Shown piece by piece: positions 59,601 to 64,000 of a stretch of 64,000 nucleotides of DNA (positions within the stretch are counted from its first letter, which is position 1; the number at the start of each line of letters is the position of its first letter). Source of the DNA: Bacteroidia bacterium. Lineage in GTDB: Bacteria; Bacteroidota; Bacteroidia; Chitinophagales; Saprospiraceae. The notes under the pieces were generated by a model that was given only the letters and a program-made list of their open reading frames with translations, had not been told where the DNA came from and ran no database searches. The stretch is taken from contig JAUIEA010000005.1 in the NCBI GenBank assembly GCA_030429045.1, positions 1-64,000 on the forward strand, written 5' to 3'. The position numbers were made by a program, and so were the translations under genes.

Positions 59601-59724
59601 GTTGCACTCTTATGCGGCCGGGGACCCCGTTCCCATTCCGGATTTTGTGTATTACACGGTGGTCGGGCTGGTGGTCATCAGCCTGCTGGCTTTGTGGCGT
59701 CTTAAAAAGGTACCGCAGGGGTAA
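56617..59724 (+). CDS. ccsBA: Cytochrome c biogenesis protein, ResB-CcsA fusion
   Basis: ~1035 aa. ResB-like N-terminus ([34 protein letters not shown]); CcsA WWD-type motif [32 protein letters not shown]. Confidence 0.93.
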   Translation: [1035 protein letters not shown]

Positions 59725-59768
59725 TTGCCTGGAAAATTGGCGATTGTCGTGTGTGTTGTTTTGTCATC

Positions 59769-59865
59769 ATTTTTGCGGGGCAAAAATGCCGCCAAAACGA
59801 ACTGGTGTGGATCGGAAACCCCGGGTTGGCACCCGGGGCTAATGATGTTCAACCCCTCCGGGGTT
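59769..59865. repeat. Intergenic array of three hairpins (REP-like)
   Basis: ATTTTTGC-GGG-GCAAAAAT; CCCCGGGT-TGGC-ACCCGGGG; AACCCC-TCC-GGGGTT. Confidence 0.65.
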
Positions 59866-60027
59866 GGTGATTTTAAAATATTCTGATGATCGTATTCCAG
59901 GCCTTTCTACCGTAAATATTGGAGCATTAAAATTTCTTGAATCTACCTCCACGACTTTTCAACTCTTCCGTACCTTAACTGAACTGACCAAAGTGGTTCA
60001 TGAGTTTAAATATCAATGCACAAATAC

Positions 60028-60081
60028 CCTTCGCGTCTCCGCGCCTTTGCGTTTCTTCCAAACACCGAACACCCAACACCG
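60028..60081. repeat. Candidate interspersed repeat (CCTTCGCGTCTCCGCGCCTTTGCGTTTCTTCC plus AACACCGAACACCCAACACC)
   Basis: Low-complexity near-periodic GCG/TC sequence of a type common in intergenic repeats. Its translation (PSRLRAFAFLPNTEHPTP) forms the spurious 5' end of the next ORF. Confidence 0.5.
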
Positions 60082-60417
60082 ATGAACAACCACCAGCGCC
60101 TCCTGCTCATCAAAAGTGCACATACGGTGATCTGGGCGTTTTTTGTGGCTGTGATCTTCTACATTTTATATTGCGGAATTGTAGATGAGGTGCAAGTGTA
60201 TACCTGGGTGGCGATCGGTCTTATCTTGGGAGAGGGGTTGGTGTTGCTACTCTTCAAGATGTATTGTCCATTGACTATTTGGGCCAGGAAGTATTCCTCT
60301 TCCTCAAAGGACAATTTTGATATTTTCCTGCCTGAGTGGCTGGCACGGAACAACAAGGTGATCTTTACAACACTTTATTTGATCGGAGTTGCATGCGTAA
60401 TTTTACGGGTGCTATAA
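60082..60417 (+). CDS. Small DUF2784-like membrane protein
   Basis: MNNHQRLLLIKSAHTVIWAFFVAVIFYILYCGIVDEVQVYTWVAIGLILGEGLVLLLFKMYCPLTIWA. Confidence 0.65.
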   Translation: MNNHQRLLLIKSAHTVIWAFFVAVIFYILYCGIVDEVQVYTWVAIGLILGEGLVLLLFKMYCPLTIWARKYSSSSKDNFDIFLPEWLARNNKVIFTTLYLIGVACVILRVL

Positions 60418-60612
60418 TGTTTATTTCCCCTTCCCTTTGATTAATTCTATTAAAAGATTACGACGATTTTCATCGATTCAAGTCTGCATTGCTCCAGTGT
60501 AACCATTCTAATTGTTTTAGACAATTCATTATTTTGGCCACGCAAGGTGGTGGTCGCTGGGAAGATTTTCGAGCATGATCATCTAAATAGATTGATTTAA
60601 GAGGATAACTGT

Positions 60613-61290
60613 TTGATGAAGGATCGACAAAAGGTTGGATTGTTGGCAGGGATCTGTCTTCTGGTAATGGCATTGGCAGCCGGATTTTCTTTTGGATTTG
60701 TATATAGCGAACTGGTCATTCCCGGCCAGGAGGGTCAAACCCTGGAACGTATTCGAGATAGACTTGGATTGTTTCGCGTCGGAGCAATTGGCTGGATCCT
60801 GATTCTCGTTCTGGATGTTGTGGTTGCACTGGCCTTGTTTCGGTATTTCGAAGGAGTACAGCGGACATTGTCATCGATTACCGCTGGATTACGCCTTGTC
60901 TATTCGGCCTTTCTGGGTCTGGCGATCAGTTATCTTTTTGCAGCGATCGGTCAGGTGACGGACGGAGCTGATAGCGGACAGGTCATTGCCTTACTGGAGT
61001 CATTTGAGGGGGTGTGGTCCGCAAGCCTGACGTTGTTTGGACTGCATCTGGTCGGATTGGGTGTATTGAGTCTGAGGTCCGATTTCGTGCCTCGATTCTG
61101 GGGCTGGCTGTTGGTTTTTGCCGGGCTGTGTTATACAGGCGTTCATGGAGCTAAGGCGATGTTGCCGTCGATGGAAGAAAAAGTGCAACAGGCTGAAGTG
61201 ATCCTGGGTTTGCCGATGGCGCTGGGTGAGTTAGGATTTGCCGTCTGGCTAATCTATGCGTTCTTTCGGTCCAAACGTTCAGCCGTATGA
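60613..61290 (+). CDS. DUF4386-like membrane protein
   Basis: [33 protein letters not shown]...[26 protein letters not shown]; multi-TM. Confidence 0.75.
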   Translation: MMKDRQKVGLLAGICLLVMALAAGFSFGFVYSELVIPGQEGQTLERIRDRLGLFRVGAIGWILILVLDVVVALALFRYFEGVQRTLSSITAGLRLVYSAFLGLAISYLFAAIGQVTDGADSGQVIALLESFEGVWSASLTLFGLHLVGLGVLSLRSDFVPRFWGWLLVFAGLCYTGVHGAKAMLPSMEEKVQQAEVILGLPMALGELGFAVWLIYAFFRSKRSAV

Positions 61291-62720
61291 CGCACCTGAT
61301 AAGAGTAATGAAGATCCTGAGCGTTCTGTTGCTACTCCTGCTCTTGTTTGTCGGGGGAGTATTTTTGATGGACTCCTGGCAAACAGGGTATTTGGAAGTT
61401 GATCAGGTAGAGGAAGCTGGTTTGGACAGCTATGTCCTCCATCATGTCCATATCATCCCCATGACCTCCGATACTGTATTACCAGATCACCGGATCCGGA
61501 TCAGGAACGGAGTGATCGAGGCCATTGGTCCCGACCTGAAAGCTGAAGGACTGGCTGTTATTGACGGGGAGGGCAGTTACCTGGTACCCGGGCTGATGGA
61601 TATGCATGTGCATGTTTGGGATAAATACGAGCTGGGCCTCTATCTGGCGAACGGGGTGACGACAGTGCGCAACTTGTGGGGCCTTCCGATGCATTTACGC
61701 ATGAAAAAAGCAACGGCCAAGGGAGATGTTCTCAGCCCTGCCTTTTTTACTTCATCACCAAAATTATCGGGACCGGGCTATCCGGGTGATGATAACTTGC
61801 AATTGTCTTCCGCAGACGAAGCCAGGAAGAAGGTCGCTGCCTATAAGAGGCGGGGTTACGATTTCATCAAGACCTATAATGGATTAACCGGACCCCTATT
61901 TGATGCCATCCTGGATGAAAGCATAAAATTGGATCTGGATGTAGTGGCTCATCCCAGTGCCGAGCTGGATTATGCAGAACACTTCCATGAGGGGATCCGG
62001 TCCATCGAACATGTCGAGGACATCGTACAGCAACCTCTGGACTACCATCTGGATACGACTAAACTGAAAGAAGTTGTTGCAGGGTACGTGGCTCACCCGG
62101 GTTCTGCATTATGCCCGACAGCAGTCGTCTTTGCCAATATCCATCGCCTGATCGCTGAGCCGGAGATTCTGGAGGAGGAAGGATTGCAACTGATGAACCC
62201 CCTGATTCGCAAGGTGGACAGTCAGGCCCAATATGACCGGTGGGTCCAAACCCGGCAGGAGGACCCTGAAATCGGAGATCGGATCAGGGTGCAACACGAA
62301 TTCCATCTTTTAGCCATTCGCAAACTCCATCAAGCCGGGGTCAGGATCATTTGTGGAACGGATGCAGGTATCGGGATAACACCTCCGGGAACGTCCATCC
62401 ACGAGGAGCTCGCCTTCTATGTGGAGGCGGGTATGAGTCCCTTCGAAGCACTGAGGACGGCTACGGTTTACCCAGCGGAGATTCACGCGTTTCTCGGAGA
62501 CATGGGTACGATCGAGCCAGGAAAACGCGCCAATTATATCCTGACGAATGGCAACCCGCTGGAGGACCTGTCTGTCCTGGCTCAGCCCCAAACGGTCAGT
62601 GTCAACGGTCGCCGGATGATGGAAAAGACTTTGCAGACCTTCAGGGAAAAGGCTGTTCTACGCCGCAACCTGGTTGCAACAGGGCTACGGTATGCAGAAT
62701 ATCTGGTTGTGGAAAAATAA
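61287..62720 (+). CDS. Amidohydrolase family protein (imidazolonepropionase-like)
   Basis: ATGA overlap with the upstream gene; [64 protein letters not shown]...[22 protein letters not shown]. Confidence 0.93.
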   Translation: MTHLIRVMKILSVLLLLLLLFVGGVFLMDSWQTGYLEVDQVEEAGLDSYVLHHVHIIPMTSDTVLPDHRIRIRNGVIEAIGPDLKAEGLAVIDGEGSYLVPGLMDMHVHVWDKYELGLYLANGVTTVRNLWGLPMHLRMKKATAKGDVLSPAFFTSSPKLSGPGYPGDDNLQLSSADEARKKVAAYKRRGYDFIKTYNGLTGPLFDAILDESIKLDLDVVAHPSAELDYAEHFHEGIRSIEHVEDIVQQPLDYHLDTTKLKEVVAGYVAHPGSALCPTAVVFANIHRLIAEPEILEEEGLQLMNPLIRKVDSQAQYDRWVQTRQEDPEIGDRIRVQHEFHLLAIRKLHQAGVRIICGTDAGIGITPPGTSIHEELAFYVEAGMSPFEALRTATVYPAEIHAFLGDMGTIEPGKRANYILTNGNPLEDLSVLAQPQTVSVNGRRMMEKTLQTFREKAVLRRNLVATGLRYAEYLVVEK

Positions 62721-62756
62721 CGGAAACTGCTCCTTGCATTTATGGCCTTGTCATGA

Positions 62757-62942
62757 TCACTTCACCACCACGGCTCCTTCCATGATGAGGTCATACCGGT
62801 ATCCGGCACCGAAATCTTTATTCAGTGCGATGGTGCCCTCTACGGTGACAATGCCGCCCAATGAAATGTTTTCGGCGGTGGTAACGGTCAGATCATTCTT
62901 ATCCGCAGTGCCATCCTGGAGGTGGATCCAGTTGCGGTTCAT
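62757..62942 (-). pseudogene. Truncated C-terminal OB-fold-like fragment
   Basis: MNRNWIHLQDGTADKNDLTVTTAENISLGGIVTVEGTIALNKDFGAGYRYDLIMEGAVVVK resembles the last ~60 aa of larger Bacteroidota exported proteins; TAA lies three codons upstream. Confidence 0.5.
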
Positions 62943-63222
62943 GATACTTTATAAGCCTTTTGGGGTGTAAAGGTAACAGCCCGGAAATGAAAACAGTGAA
63001 TTCGCGACTCATCGGGGTGTCTTGAAGGCGCATTTGATGGCCATTATTGCCTTTGATCCGCATGTTTGGTATATTTGAGTGATTGACCATAACATCCTTA
63101 CGTTTAGGATATTAAGGTCCTTGTTAGGGAATGCAAGCATCATGGACATGTTCGGGCGGTGAAATTGAAACGACTTTTTCTGTTACGCCTCGTCGATTAA
63201 TTCATTTCTTCAAACGCAGTAT

Positions 63223-64000
63223 ATGAAATACAGGATGTTAGCCTTGGTCATTTTATGTTTCTATGCAGGGGCATTATTAGCGCAAACGCAGGTGAGTGAT
63301 ATAGAATACCTCGTCAAACGAGATGATTATCCAAGAAAGGGGTTTTTGTCGTTAGATAGTGCTGAATATTTTATTGAGCAGGGAGTGGAAGGAACGATAA
63401 TTTCAATAGTTAAGGATGACGGATTGGAGGTCATTCATAATTTGCAACACCGTCCAACCGATTCAAGTATTAAATATTATGCCTATTCCAATTTTTATGA
63501 TAATAGCAATTCGGGATTGATCTATGAAGGCAAGTACCTATATGAATTGTATTGGGATTATATTTATGTAGTAGATATTCTCACTGGTGATCTACAGGAG
63601 GTTATCGATTTGAAATCATTTGATCTCCGATTGCAATCAAACTTTGTACTTGGCGATACATATTATTCATTTAACGCATTGGGTGAGACCGGATCGTATT
63701 CTGTCAGATATGATCGACCGACAAGTACGATGAAAAAAGTCGATTTTCAAGGACTGCGGTTGGGTCCAGATGTATATCAGGTAAATGCGACTTTTGATTC
63801 TATTATATATTATAATTATGAGCAAGACACAATTTTGTCAATCCCATATCAATTTTCAGAAATTCATTCTTTGTCAGAATTATTTGTAGGGGGTGTGCAA
63901 TCATTGATCGTACGTGATGCTAGTGGTGTTTTTGTTGTTCAAGATAATGATGTGGTAAAGAACATTATTTGTTCTGTTCCTGAGGTATTGTCGATATTGG
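63223..64000 (+). CDS. Secreted hypothetical protein, AT-rich, 3' end cut by window edge
   Basis: Own translation MKYRMLALVILCFYAGALLAQTQVSDIEYLVKRDDYPRKGFLSLDSAEYFIEQGVEGTIISIVKDDG...; signal peptide; open to window end; absent from the ORF track. Confidence 0.75.
   Translation, partial: MKYRMLALVILCFYAGALLAQTQVSDIEYLVKRDDYPRKGFLSLDSAEYFIEQGVEGTIISIVKDDGLEVIHNLQHRPTDSSIKYYAYSNFYDNSNSGLIYEGKYLYELYWDYIYVVDILTGDLQEVIDLKSFDLRLQSNFVLGDTYYSFNALGETGSYSVRYDRPTSTMKKVDFQGLRLGPDVYQVNATFDSIIYYNYEQDTILSIPYQFSEIHSLSELFVGGVQSLIVRDASGVFVVQDNDVVKNIICSVPEVLSIL

Noticed and set aside
1-64000. CRISPR arrays, tRNAs, rRNAs, transposases, prophage
   Set aside because: None seen on reading; no regularly spaced direct repeats, no T-loop/anticodon patterns convincing enough, no transposase-like ORFs. 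A tRNAscan/CRISPR tool run would be decisive.

Overview
This 64 kb window looks like a chromosomal segment of a Bacteroidota bacterium, probably of the Saprospiria type. I base that on a type IX secretion/gliding cluster (porV-porU-porP/sprF-gldJ), TAnnTTTG promoter motifs and family content; I could not run a search to confirm it. Most of the window is dense housekeeping sequence: proS, yebC, hemW, trx, aat, bcp, murF, a Glu/Leu dehydrogenase, the PDH E2 subunit, recR, ftsK, a ResB/CcsA cytochrome c biogenesis fusion and RNase P RNA. Interspersed accessory modules are: a RES/Xre toxin-antitoxin pair; a TetR-TolC-HlyD-ABC-ABC-permease-permease efflux operon with a palindromic operator; an exported caspase-TPR protein with an EF-hand-like loop; a double-rhodanese/SulP/heme-protein cluster; a GT2 fused to a degenerate polyprenyl-phosphate sugar transferase-like region; an arginase-fold protein without metal-ligand motifs; and a repeat-rich gap at about 59.73-60.08 kb. 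I found no CRISPR array, transposase, prophage, tRNA or rRNA. No unmistakably new multi-gene system is evident. The best leads are the arginase-like pseudoenzyme, the caspase-TPR-EF-hand protein, the GT2 fusion, the EW-repeat protein, apparent leaderless promoters and gene remnants. Many long ORFs in the supplied track are antisense shadows of real genes and were rejected. Several track starts were shortened using promoters, signal peptides or overlapping features.
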